17,903 bases of DNA, from the NCBI GenBank assembly GCA_028873155.1, contig JAGWML010000032.1, forward strand, positions 1 through 17,903, in the 5' to 3' direction. The DNA comes from Acidobacteriota bacterium (GTDB taxonomy: Bacteria; Acidobacteriota; Terriglobia; Terriglobales; Acidobacteriaceae). The notes under the pieces were generated by a model. That model was not told where the DNA came from, did not search any database, and was given only the letters and a program-made list of their open reading frames with translations. Below are positions 8,501 to 15,936 of the stretch, in pieces. Position numbers and translations under genes: made by a program. How positions within the stretch are numbered: the first letter of the stretch is position 1; each line of letters opens with the position of its first letter.

Positions 8501-10087
8501 TCAGGCGGTGAGCTTCTCGGGCTTGCCGTCGATGAGGCGTGCGATGCCCAGCGGATTTGTGTCCTGCAACTCCGGCGGAAGCAGCGCCTGTGGGCAGTTC
8601 TGAAAGCAGACTGGCCGCGCGAAGCGATAAATTGCCAGCGAGCCCACCGAGGTAAAGCGCGAATCTGATGTAGACGGATAAGGCCCGCCATGAACCATGG
8701 CGTGACCGACATCAACGCCGGTGGGGACTCCGTTGAAGATGAGACGACCTGCTTTTCTTTCGAGGAGCTGAATGAGCTCGCGATGAGCGGCCAGATCTTC
8801 GTCGTCACCGAGGATGGTGGCGGTGAGATGGCCTTCAAGCGAGTGGGCAGCGCGGAGAAAATCGCCTGGCTCGCCGCAATGCACCAGCAAAGTATTCGGG
8901 CCGAAGATCTCATCTTCCAGGTGAGGTTTACCGAGAAACTCTTCAAGGCATACTGTAAAGATTTTGGTCTGGGCAAGGCACGTGGACGCAGCCTGCGGCG
9001 CAGGGGATGCAGCAGCAAGCGGAATGTCGAGAGCGCGTGCTTCTGTGGTGCGGGCATAGGTGTGCGCAATATCTGCTGTGAGGAGCGTTGCAGGAGCGGC
9101 GGATTGCACCAGAGAACGAAGAGCGTCGAGGAAGGCCTGATCGCCGGGAGCGCCGGCGACGAGTACGATGCCAGGCTTGGTGCATTGCTGACCGGCGCCG
9201 AGAGTGAAGGAGCCGAACAGGGAGGCTGCAAGCTGCGAGGGGTCGCGGCGGAGCGCGCTGGGCAGAATGAAGACGGGATTCCCGCTGGACATTTCCGCAA
9301 AGCAGGGAATGGGATCGGGACGGGCAGCGGCCAGATCCATGAGGGCGCGGCCGCCGCGCAGCGAGCCGGTGAATGCGACGGCGCGAACAAGCGGGTGGCG
9401 GACGAGGGCAGAGCCGACGTCGATGCCCGAGTCGAAGAGCATGGTGAAGACGCCGGGATGAAGGCCTTCGGCTGCCGCGGCTTGCGTGAGGATGTCGGCT
9501 ACGATCTCGCTGGTGCCGGGGTGGGCGGGGTGCGCCTTGACGAGGACGGGACAGCCTGCTGCGAACGCGGAGGCGGTGTCTCCGCCGGCGACGGAGAAGG
9601 CGAGCGGGAAGTTGCTGGCGCCGAAGACGGCGACGGGCCCGAGGGGGCGCAGCATGGAACGGATGTCGGGGCGCGGAATGGGCTGGCGGTCAGGCAGAGG
9701 CGGATCGATGCGGGCCTGGACCCAGGAGCCCTCTTCGACCAGCGCGGCAAAGAGGCGCAACTGGTTCGCTGTGCGGCCGGCTTCTCCGAGAAGGCGTGGC
9801 ATGGGTAGCGCGGTTTCAAGATGAGCGCGTTCGGCGAGTTCCTGCTGACGGGCGGTGATGCCATCGGCGGCGCGGCGGAGAAACGCCGCACGCTGTCTGC
9901 CACTGGTCTGAGAGAAGGACGCGAAGGCCTGAGAGGCCAGCTGAACGGCGGCGTCAACCTCGGCGAGCGATGCCGGATGATAGGCGGGCGCGAGAGCTTC
10001 TCCGGTCTGTGGGTTGACGGCGTGGAAGCTCGTGGCGTGCGCTGCTCCGCGGCGGCTGCCAAGAAAGGATTGTCCGGTGAGTTCCAT
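8501..10087 (-). CDS. Aldehyde dehydrogenase, 2,5-dioxovalerate (alpha-ketoglutaric semialdehyde) dehydrogenase type
   Basis: A 528-residue NAD(P)-dependent aldehyde dehydrogenase. Catalytic residues are visible: Cys302 in GAGQQCTKPG and Glu265 in CFAEMSSGNPVF. The opening (MELTGQSFLGSRRG...FHAVNPQTGEALAPAY), the length and the GAGQQCTKPG motif are typical of the alpha-ketoglutaric semialdehyde dehydrogenase group that ends the non-phosphorylated pentose and hexarate pathways, yielding 2-oxoglutarate. Relatives also accept other aldehydes such as glycolaldehyde, so the exact substrate is inferred. It is the last gene of the minus-strand catabolic unit, 68 nt after the FAH-family gene, which is consistent with oxidising an aldehyde made by upstream enzymes. 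The ATG at 10087 has AAAGG 6 nt upstream. No dehydratase giving 2,5-dioxovalerate is visible in the window. Confidence 0.85.
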   Translation of the reverse strand: MELTGQSFLGSRRGAAHATSFHAVNPQTGEALAPAYHPASLAEVDAAVQLASQAFASFSQTSGRQRAAFLRRAADGITARQQELAERAHLETALPMPRLLGEAGRTANQLRLFAALVEEGSWVQARIDPPLPDRQPIPRPDIRSMLRPLGPVAVFGASNFPLAFSVAGGDTASAFAAGCPVLVKAHPAHPGTSEIVADILTQAAAAEGLHPGVFTMLFDSGIDVGSALVRHPLVRAVAFTGSLRGGRALMDLAAARPDPIPCFAEMSSGNPVFILPSALRRDPSQLAASLFGSFTLGAGQQCTKPGIVLVAGAPGDQAFLDALRSLVQSAAPATLLTADIAHTYARTTEARALDIPLAAASPAPQAASTCLAQTKIFTVCLEEFLGKPHLEDEIFGPNTLLVHCGEPGDFLRAAHSLEGHLTATILGDDEDLAAHRELIQLLERKAGRLIFNGVPTGVDVGHAMVHGGPYPSTSDSRFTSVGSLAIYRFARPVCFQNCPQALLPPELQDTNPLGIARLIDGKPEKLTA

Positions 10088-10155
10088 GATTGCCTTTCGA
10101 AGAGTGCGCCTGTATGGGTGAATGCAAGCGCGAGCAGAATCGCTGGGAAGCAGGT

Positions 10156-10983
10156 CTATTCCGCAGCGACAGGATTGGCGAGTGAACCGAGGCTATCAAT
10201 CGTGACCGTGACGGTCTCGCCAGGCTTGAGCCAGCGCTTGGGCGTGCGGCCCAGGCCGACGCCGGGCGGGGTGCCGGTGGATACGATGTCGCCGGGCAGA
10301 AGCGGCGTGATGGAGGAGAGATACTCAATGAGCTCTGGAATCTTAAAGACCAACTCGCGCGTATTGGAGTGCTGCAGTGTTTCGCCGTCGATGGTGAGGC
10401 TGATGTCGAGTTGATGGGGGTCGGGGATTTCGTCTGCGGTAACGATGGCCGGGCCGAGCGGGCAGAAGGTTGGAAAGCTTTTGCTCATGGACCACTGCGA
10501 GGAGGCGAACTGCACGTCGCGAGCGCTGACGTCGTTGACGATGGTGTAGCCATAGACGTGATCGCGCCAGGCAGACGCGGGAATGCGATAGCCGCCTTTG
10601 CCGATGACGAAGGCGAACTCCGCCTCGTAGTCGGGCTCCGTGGAGTTTTTGGGGAGAATGATGGTGTCACCGGGACCGATGATGGCGGTGGTCTGCTTGA
10701 AGAAGACGACCGGCGTCGTGGGGATGGCCATCCCGGATTCTTTGGCGTGATCGCGGTAGTTGAGTCCGATGGCAATGACGCGCGGAGGATTGGCGAGCGG
10801 CGCGCGCAGACGGATTTGCGAGGCCGGCAGGACCGGGCAATTTTCGCAACTTGTGTGGCCGGCGGCGATGACGCTGAGAGCATCGGGAAATCCGGCAGCG
10901 GAGAGGTCGGCGACTGAGCCATCGGCGAGCAGGGCGCCAGGACGGGTGATTCTGTGCTGAGCGGAGAAAGAGACGAGCTTCAT
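10156..10983 (-). CDS. Fumarylacetoacetate hydrolase family enzyme, probable 2,4-diketo-3-deoxy sugar-acid hydrolase
   Basis: A 275-residue FAH-superfamily protein. The metal site is visible: Glu120 and Glu122 in EPDYEAEFAFVIGKG and Asp151 in VNDVSARDVQ; the lid motif LNYRDHAKESG (about 74-84) is also present. The C-terminus carries the usual STGTPPGVGLGR segment. Family members hydrolyse C-C bonds of diketo acids; those beside an SDR dehydrogenase in sugar operons cleave 2,4-diketo-3-deoxy-L-fuconate or L-rhamnonate to pyruvate and lactate, or pentonate analogues to pyruvate and glycolate. The gene follows such an SDR by 48 nt, which supports this reading, but the substrate is inferred; a ureidoglycolate-lyase-like or other dicarboxylate activity remains possible. 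Start ATG at 10983 has AAGGAG 7 nt upstream. Confidence 0.85.
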   Translation of the reverse strand: MKLVSFSAQHRITRPGALLADGSVADLSAAGFPDALSVIAAGHTSCENCPVLPASQIRLRAPLANPPRVIAIGLNYRDHAKESGMAIPTTPVVFFKQTTAIIGPGDTIILPKNSTEPDYEAEFAFVIGKGGYRIPASAWRDHVYGYTIVNDVSARDVQFASSQWSMSKSFPTFCPLGPAIVTADEIPDPHQLDISLTIDGETLQHSNTRELVFKIPELIEYLSSITPLLPGDIVSTGTPPGVGLGRTPKRWLKPGETVTVTIDSLGSLANPVAAE

Positions 10984-11031
10984 TTTGGACTCCTTGAAAG
11001 ACGCGAGAGAGCCAGGGGCAAAGGAGCGCGG

Positions 11032-11826
11032 TCAGGCTGCGGTCCATCCGCCATCGATGGTGAAGAGCGAGCCAGTGATGAAGGCGGCCTCGCTGGAGGC
11101 GAGATAGCGCACCATGGACGCGATCTCCTCCGGCTGGCCAAGACGGCCGATGGGCTGGCGCGCGCGCAGTTCGGCGCGCACCTCTTCTTTATTGTGCTTG
11201 TGAAACTTTTCGAGATAGCCCTCGACAAAGGGCGTCTCAACCGTACCGGGACATACCGCATTGACGCGGAGAGTCTTGGGATATTCGACTGCGATCTGGC
11301 GGGTCATGGCAACGACGGCGCCTTTGGTTGTGCAGTATGCAAATCGCTGTTTGATGCCTACAAGGCCGGCAACGGAGGCAATGTTCACGATGCATCCGGT
11401 GCGGCCGGATTCGGCCTGGGCGGCCAAAAGCAGTGGGAGGAAGGCGCGGGTGACGAGGTAGACCGAGCGCACGTTCACGTCGAGCAGGCGATCGAAGTCG
11501 TCCGGCTCGGTTGCTTCGATAGAGCCGACGTGACCGATTCCTGCGTTGTTGACCAGGATGTCGAGCCGAGTGAGGCGAGAGACGGCGGCAGCGATGGATT
11601 CGCGGCTGGTGACATCGAGATGGAGGGGCCGCGCGCCGGGCAGCGTGGCTGCAAAGGCTTCGGCAGCGGTTACGTTGATGTCGGCGACGAGGACACTGGC
11701 CCCGGCGGAAGCGAGTTCGCGAGCTGTAGCTGCGCCAATGCCGCTGGCTGCTCCTGTGACCAGTGCGTGGCAGCCGTCGAGACGAAAGGGATGAAGTAAG
11801 GAAGCGGAATCCTGAGAGTCTTTCAC
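11032..11826 (-). CDS. SDR-family dehydrogenase, possible 2-keto-3-deoxy-L-fuconate/rhamnonate dehydrogenase
   Basis: A 264-residue classical short-chain dehydrogenase. The nucleotide-binding TGAASGIG is at 24-31, NNAG at 93-96, and the catalytic Ser151, Tyr164 and Lys168 (YCTTK) are in place. Asp49 at the end of the second strand predicts NAD preference. The C-terminal part (VNAVCPGTVETPF, ARQPIGRLGQPEEIA, FITGSLFTIDGGW) closely resembles 2-keto-3-deoxy-L-fuconate dehydrogenases and BDH2-type SDRs. With the FAH-family gene 48 nt downstream, the pair would oxidise a 2-keto-3-deoxy acid at C4 and then split it hydrolytically. The start is a GTG at 11826 whose GTGA overlaps the stop of the preceding gene, suggesting translational coupling. 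Exact sugar acid is unknown; SDR paralogues are numerous, so function is less sure than family. Confidence 0.87.
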   Translation of the reverse strand: MKDSQDSASLLHPFRLDGCHALVTGAASGIGAATARELASAGASVLVADINVTAAEAFAATLPGARPLHLDVTSRESIAAAVSRLTRLDILVNNAGIGHVGSIEATEPDDFDRLLDVNVRSVYLVTRAFLPLLLAAQAESGRTGCIVNIASVAGLVGIKQRFAYCTTKGAVVAMTRQIAVEYPKTLRVNAVCPGTVETPFVEGYLEKFHKHNKEEVRAELRARQPIGRLGQPEEIASMVRYLASSEAAFITGSLFTIDGGWTAA

Positions 11827-13052
11827 ACGAGCCTCAACTGAGCGCTGTCGACCTGTTGCTGCGCTTCTTCAAGGATAACGATAGTGGGGTCAACCGAGTG
11901 GAGAGCGCGGGTCATGACTCTATCGACAATGGATGCGAAGGTGGCCATGGCGGGACACGAGGGGAGCGTCCGTGAGCGCATGGAGATGCGCTCAAGTTGA
12001 GAGTAGACGGGGATCTCTTCGCGGAGGGCAGGATTCCTCCAGGTAGAGAGCCGTGCACCGACAGCCCCATGGCGGGTCACTCCGAGGTCCTGTTCGGGAG
12101 CCGTCACGAAGCGGAGAAAATCCCACGCGAGAGATTTGTGGTGGGAACCCGAAGCCATGACGAGCGCCCAGAAGACGGAGAGCGAGGTGGGATCGCAGCC
12201 GTGTTCGACCGGGAGCGGCGCGATGTCGACTTTTCCGCTGAGTCCTGATCCGGGGCGGCAGGCGCGAGCGGCAAAGCCGAACCAATTGGCCATCATCGCG
12301 ACCTCTCCGGCGAGGAAGAGATCGCCGGATTGGGTGGAATCAACTGCCGTGGAGCGCGGGTGGCAGATAGCGGGATTCCTTACCATGGTGCGGTAAAAAT
12401 CGAGACCTTGCGCAACCGCTTCCGAGGTGAGGATCGGACGGCCGTCGAGATCGGTGAGGTCGCCGCCCCGGGTCCATGTCTGGAGCACGAAGTCATAGAG
12501 AGTATTGTGTCCGTCTGGAACCGCTGCCACGGCAGTCCCATAGAGATTTTCTTCTGGATTGCTGAAGAAGCGGGCAACTTGTTCGAACTCCGTCCAGGTA
12601 GTCGGCGGCTCCAAATCGCGGTGATATTGAGCGCGGAAGGCGAGACGGCGATTCGGATCGGAGAAGAGGTCTTTGCGGTAAACGAGGCACTCCGGGCCGT
12701 CGTGCCAGGGCAATGCGGAGAGAAATTTACCGCTGAGAAGCGGACGGACCAGAGTCGGGGACCAGCCTGTGGGCCACTGTGCGATGGGGCGATTGTTGTG
12801 CCACGGCTGAAGGTCTTCGATTGCCTTGGCGGCGGTGCATTCGGCGAGCCAGTCCGTTACCAGAAGGGCAAGATCGAAATGCCCTGAGGCCAGCCCACCC
12901 TTTTCGATGGCTTGCTGGTGCAGCTCTCGAATTCCAAGGGGAACGAGTTCGATCCTGACTCCGGCATTCAACGCTTCAAAAAGATGCGCCTCTTCTTGAA
13001 GTGCATTTTCAAAGTCCGCATAGTTGCGGAGTGCAATGCGGAGCGTTGTCAC
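11823..13052 (-). CDS. ABC solute-binding-protein-like gene lacking a signal peptide
   Basis: A 409-residue protein resembling family 1 extracellular sugar-binding proteins: an N-terminal strand TTLRIALRNYADFENALQEEAHLFE, a DLALLVTDWLAE segment, PWHDGPECLVYRKDLFSDPN, and FLAGEVAMMANWFGFAARA, which are typical of the two-lobed fold. I chose the GTG at 13052 because GGAGG ends 4 nt upstream; the mature-like sequence starts almost at once. The frame continues to a TTG at 13136, but the added 28 residues have no basic n-region and no cleavage site, and that TTG coincides with a likely promoter element. So no signal peptide or lipobox is visible with either start. No ABC permease or ATPase is present nearby. 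It sits between the KDPG aldolase and SDR genes and overlaps the latter by 4 nt. It might be a cytoplasmic ligand sensor or a carbohydrate-acid-binding chaperone; function is unknown. Confidence 0.8.
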   Translation of the reverse strand: MTTLRIALRNYADFENALQEEAHLFEALNAGVRIELVPLGIRELHQQAIEKGGLASGHFDLALLVTDWLAECTAAKAIEDLQPWHNNRPIAQWPTGWSPTLVRPLLSGKFLSALPWHDGPECLVYRKDLFSDPNRRLAFRAQYHRDLEPPTTWTEFEQVARFFSNPEENLYGTAVAAVPDGHNTLYDFVLQTWTRGGDLTDLDGRPILTSEAVAQGLDFYRTMVRNPAICHPRSTAVDSTQSGDLFLAGEVAMMANWFGFAARACRPGSGLSGKVDIAPLPVEHGCDPTSLSVFWALVMASGSHHKSLAWDFLRFVTAPEQDLGVTRHGAVGARLSTWRNPALREEIPVYSQLERISMRSRTLPSCPAMATFASIVDRVMTRALHSVDPTIVILEEAQQQVDSAQLRLV

Positions 13053-13108
13053 CGTTCCTCCGGGCTCATCCTGACTCGTTCCATAAACTTGAAGCAGGGG
13101 ACAGAGGC

Positions 13109-13136
13109 AGTATACAAGCTGGTGCAACGCGCTCAA
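13109..13136 (-). promoter_or_regulatory. Candidate internal promoter ahead of the solute-binding-like gene
   Basis: On the minus strand TTGAGC (13136-13131) and TATACT (13114-13109) are 16 nt apart; the -10 matches consensus at 5 of 6 positions. Transcription would begin near 13102 and give a leader of about 50 nt ending at the GTG at 13052 with its GGAGG. This would allow the last four genes to be expressed separately from kdgK and eda. Confidence 0.35.
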
Positions 13137-13166
13137 ACAACAAAAGATGTGCGTGGTCCTGCTGCG

Positions 13167-13826
13167 TCAACCGGACAGGTCTTCAGCGCGGACCCGCTGA
13201 AAGATCTCAAGATACGCGCGGGCTATGTGGGTGATTGCTTCCGGGGTACCGTTGTCGATGGCCTGAAGGTTGACCAGATCACTGCCGACGCCCAGAGCGC
13301 GGGCGCCCGCCTTGAGAAAGCTTTCGGCGGTTTGCAACGTAACGCCGCCGGTGGGGATGAGCATGAGATGAGGAAATGGAGCCAGCAGGGATTTGAGATA
13401 ACTGGCGCCACCCATGGCCGAGCAGGGAAAGATCTTGACGTAGTCCGCGCCCGCGCGCCATGCCGTGATGACCTCGGTGGGAGTGAGTGCTCCCGGGATG
13501 GAGACCTTGCCGTGTTCGCGGGTGACTTCAATGACGTCGGGATGGAGGCTCGGGCTGACGACAAATTCCGCACCTGCTGCGATGGTCGCGGCCGCTTCCT
13601 CCGGCGTTGTGACAGTGCCGGAGCCGAGCAGGAGGTCTGAGCCGTACTCATGCTTGAGATCCCTGAGCAGGTCGATGGCGCCGGGAACAGTCATGGTGAC
13701 TTCGACGACTTTGACGCCGCCCTCCATCATGGCTCGCACAACGGCGTGAGCCTGGGAGGCGGATTTGGCGCGGAGAACAGGGATGAGTCCCGAGGCTTCG
13801 ATGATGTGCCGTGTCGTCTCTTTCAT
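13167..13826 (-). CDS. eda: KDPG aldolase (2-dehydro-3-deoxy-phosphogluconate aldolase / 4-hydroxy-2-oxoglutarate aldolase)
   Basis: A 219-residue class I aldolase cleaving 2-keto-3-deoxy-6-phosphogluconate to pyruvate and glyceraldehyde-3-phosphate. Active-site residues fit the Eda family: Arg19 (IPVLRA), Glu42 (VVEVTMTVPGA) and Schiff-base Lys131 (ADYVKIFPCSAMGG), followed by the phosphate-binding PTGGV near 163 and a late GVGSDLV turn. Length is close to the roughly 210-residue norm. The ATG at 13826 has AAGGA 5 nt upstream and starts 9 nt after the KDG kinase stop, so the two are co-transcribed and act in sequence. The EVTMTVP form (rather than EVTLRT of enterobacterial Eda) and a Cys in FPCSA leave room for related 2-keto-3-deoxy-6-phosphogalactonate or hydroxyoxoglutarate activity. 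Confidence 0.93.
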   Translation of the reverse strand: MKETTRHIIEASGLIPVLRAKSASQAHAVVRAMMEGGVKVVEVTMTVPGAIDLLRDLKHEYGSDLLLGSGTVTTPEEAAATIAAGAEFVVSPSLHPDVIEVTREHGKVSIPGALTPTEVITAWRAGADYVKIFPCSAMGGASYLKSLLAPFPHLMLIPTGGVTLQTAESFLKAGARALGVGSDLVNLQAIDNGTPEAITHIARAYLEIFQRVRAEDLSG

Positions 13827-13835
13827 AAGTTCCTT

Positions 13836-14960
13836 CTAACGGGCGATGCGGGCTGAGCCGCCTTTGATGGCGCGTTCAACCTCAGCCAGGGTAGCCATGC
13901 TGGTGTCGCCGGGGGTTGTCATGGCGAGCGCGCCATGGGCCACGCCGCAGCGGACGGCCCAGTCGATGGGCTTGCCTGCCAGCAAACCGTAGATGAGGCC
14001 GGAGGCAAAGCTGTCGCCGCCACCGACGCGATCAAGGATCTCGATGTCGCGCTGCGGCACATGGACGATCTTGTCCTGATAGAGCGCGATGGCGCCCCAT
14101 GCGTTGCGGCTGGCGGTGTGTGCGGTGCGCAGCGTGCTGGCGATGAGTTTCAGGTTCGGATAGGCAGCGGCAACCTCACGGAGCATCTGCTCGTAGCCCG
14201 CGATGGGCAGTTCTGCGAAGTCTTCACTGACGCCGGGAATATGGACGCCGAGCATGGCGGAGAAGTCTTCTTCGTTACCGAGCAGCAGGTCGACTTTGCG
14301 GACGAGTTCACGGTTGACTTCCTGCGCCTTGGCTTTGCCGCCAATGCTCTTCCAGAGGGAGTCGCGGTAGTTGAGATCGTAGGAGACGGGCGTCAGATGG
14401 CGGCGGGCGGCGTCCATGGCTTCTGCCGCGACGAGGGCCGTGGACGAAGAGAGCGCGGCAAAGATGCCGCCCGTGTGGAACCAGCGTGCGCCGCTTTGCG
14501 AGCTGAAGATGGAGTCCCAGTCGAAGTCGCCGGGCTGAATCTGGCTGACCGCGGTGTGGCCGCGGTCGCTGCAGCCGGCGGCGGCGCGGATGCCGAAGCC
14601 GCGTTCGGTGAAGTTGAGTCCATTGCGGGTGACGCGGCCGACGCCGTCGAACGGTACCCAGCGGAGAAGGGAGGAATCGACCCCACCCTGCAGGATGAGG
14701 TCTTCGACGAGGCGGCCTACGGCATTCTCCGCCAGTGCGGTGGCGATGGCGGTGCGAAGGCCGAAGCAGCGGCGGAGTCCGCGGGCGACGTTGTACTCGC
14801 CGCCGCCCTCCCAGACCTGAAAGCTGCGGGTGGTGGGTATGCGGAGTTCACCGGGATCGAGGCGAAGCATGACCTCGCCGAGGCTGAGGCAATCCCACCG
14901 GCGGGCGGAGTCGGGAATCTGAATGGGTTCCATCAAAGTCGCTTGTGTCTCTCCGTCCAT
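13836..14960 (-). CDS. kdgK: PfkB-family 2-keto-3-deoxygluconate kinase
   Basis: A 374-residue ribokinase/PfkB-family sugar kinase. The N-terminal glycine motif WEGGGEYNVARGL (about 50-62) and the C-terminal signature DRVGGGDSFASGLIYG (about 310-325) are present; Asp316 in GGGD is the catalytic base, in a GGGD variant of the usual GAGD. Position directly before eda, 9 nt apart, supports phosphorylation of 2-keto-3-deoxygluconate to KDPG. At about 375 residues it is longer than the roughly 310 of E. coli KdgK, as in some relatives, with an extended lid region (RNGLNFTERGFGIRAAAGCSDRGH). Start is uncertain: GTG 14963, ATG 14960 and ATG 14933 are all in frame and none has a close Shine-Dalgarno; I use the ATG at 14960. 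It heads the minus-strand catabolic unit, diverging from the SDR at 15114. Confidence 0.87.
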   Translation of the reverse strand: MDGETQATLMEPIQIPDSARRWDCLSLGEVMLRLDPGELRIPTTRSFQVWEGGGEYNVARGLRRCFGLRTAIATALAENAVGRLVEDLILQGGVDSSLLRWVPFDGVGRVTRNGLNFTERGFGIRAAAGCSDRGHTAVSQIQPGDFDWDSIFSSQSGARWFHTGGIFAALSSSTALVAAEAMDAARRHLTPVSYDLNYRDSLWKSIGGKAKAQEVNRELVRKVDLLLGNEEDFSAMLGVHIPGVSEDFAELPIAGYEQMLREVAAAYPNLKLIASTLRTAHTASRNAWGAIALYQDKIVHVPQRDIEILDRVGGGDSFASGLIYGLLAGKPIDWAVRCGVAHGALAMTTPGDTSMATLAEVERAIKGGSARIAR

Positions 14961-15080
14961 CACTGTAAAGCATTGGCCGGTCTGCCGGGTGTGCAGTTTT
15001 CCGCAATGTGGCGGGCTGCATGGTAGATTGCCATTGGACGGCAGAGGGCGGGCGCGGATGGTTTATATCCCAGGTGCGAA

Positions 15081-15107
15081 TCTCCGGTCGGGTTGCCGGA
15101 AGGGAGA
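15081..15107 (+). promoter_or_regulatory. Leader with SD-masking hairpin potential before the KduD-like gene
   Basis: The Shine-Dalgarno stretch GGAAGGGAG (15098-15106) lies 7 nt before the TTG start at 15114 and decides that start over the TTG at 15093. Upstream TCTCC (15081-15085) can pair with GGAGA (15103-15107), or TCCGG (15083-15087) with CCGGA (15096-15100). Either fold would partly hide the ribosome site. The stems are only 5 bp, so regulation is speculative. Confidence 0.3.
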
Positions 15108-15113
15108 ACGCGA

Positions 15114-15890
15114 TTGAGCGGCGGGTTGTTTGATCTGTCAGGACGGGTGGCGGTGGTGACCGGCGGGACAACCGGGCTGGGCAAGGCTATCGCGCTCGGG
15201 CTGGCTGAAGCTGGCGCCGATGTGGCGGCGACATCGCGGAGGCAGGAACAGGTGGACCGTGTGGCCGACGAGATTGAAGCGATGGGCCGGCACGCTCTGC
15301 GGGTTCCCAGCGACGTGCAGAGCAGGGAATCGATCCAGGCGCTGCATGATGCGGTGGTGCGGGAGTTCGGGAAGGTTGACATTCTGGTCAACGCCGCCGG
15401 AGTGACGAGCAAAGCGCCGACGCTGGACGCCAACGATGCCGACTGGGCGCGGGTGATGGACACGAACCTGAATGGAACGCTGCGGGCTTGCCAGATCTTT
15501 GGCAGGACGATGGTGCGCGCGGGGTACGGACGGATCATCAATCTCGGTTCGTTGACGACATTCGTTGGTTTTTATCATGTGGCTGCGTATGCGGCGAGCA
15601 AAGCGGCTGTGGGAGCGCTCACGAAGGTGCTGGCGATTGAACTGGCGCAGAGCGGCGTGAATGTGAATGCGATTGCGCCCGGAGTCTTCCCGACGCCTCT
15701 GAATGCCTCACTTGTGTTGAATACTCCTCGCGGCGAAGAGCTGGTGATGCGAACGCCGATGGGACGGTTTGGCGAAGCGCGCGAGATTGCGGGAACAGCA
15801 GTCTATCTTGCGTCGGAGGCGGCGTCGTTTGTGACCGGCGAAATTATCGCGGTGGATGGCGGTTTTCTGGCGAGCGGCGTGAATCAGTAG
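15114..15890 (+). CDS. SDR-family oxidoreductase, KduD / gluconate 5-dehydrogenase-like
   Basis: A 258-residue classical SDR. LFDLSGRVAVVTGGTTGLG opens the protein in the manner of KduD and gluconate 5-dehydrogenases; TGGTTGLG is at 16-23, NAAG at 93-96, and catalytic Ser146, Tyr159 and Lys163 are intact. Start is TTG at 15114 with GGAAGGGAG 7 nt upstream. The gene is followed 46 nt later by D-mannonate dehydratase, so it may feed it. Two roles fit: reduction of a 5-keto sugar acid (2,5-diketo-3-deoxygluconate to KDG, the KduD reaction), or reduction of D-fructuronate to D-mannonate, a step done by an SDR (UxuB/YjmF) in Bacillus subtilis. Sequence alone does not decide. Ser41-Arg42 after the second strand leaves cofactor preference open. 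Confidence 0.85.
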   Translation: MSGGLFDLSGRVAVVTGGTTGLGKAIALGLAEAGADVAATSRRQEQVDRVADEIEAMGRHALRVPSDVQSRESIQALHDAVVREFGKVDILVNAAGVTSKAPTLDANDADWARVMDTNLNGTLRACQIFGRTMVRAGYGRIINLGSLTTFVGFYHVAAYAASKAAVGALTKVLAIELAQSGVNVNAIAPGVFPTPLNASLVLNTPRGEELVMRTPMGRFGEAREIAGTAVYLASEAASFVTGEIIAVDGGFLASGVNQ

Positions 15891-15936
15891 ATGCTGAATT
15901 GCTGCGCATCATCAAGTGAGAGGATTCTCGACTGGC

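Noticed and set aside
13053..13136. Extension of the solute-binding-like gene to a TTG at 13136 as a signal peptide
   Set aside because: The 28 extra residues have no basic n-region and no cleavage site, there is no ribosome site, and the TTG overlaps a likely -35 element.
13935..15026. Plus-strand reading frame of 363 codons opposite the KDG kinase
   Set aside because: Antisense shadow; the PfkB motifs on the minus strand explain the region.
15034..15067. TTGGAC and TTTATA as a plus-strand promoter for the KduD-like gene
   Set aside because: The spacing is 22 nt, too long for a standard sigma-70 promoter, and no better pair was found.
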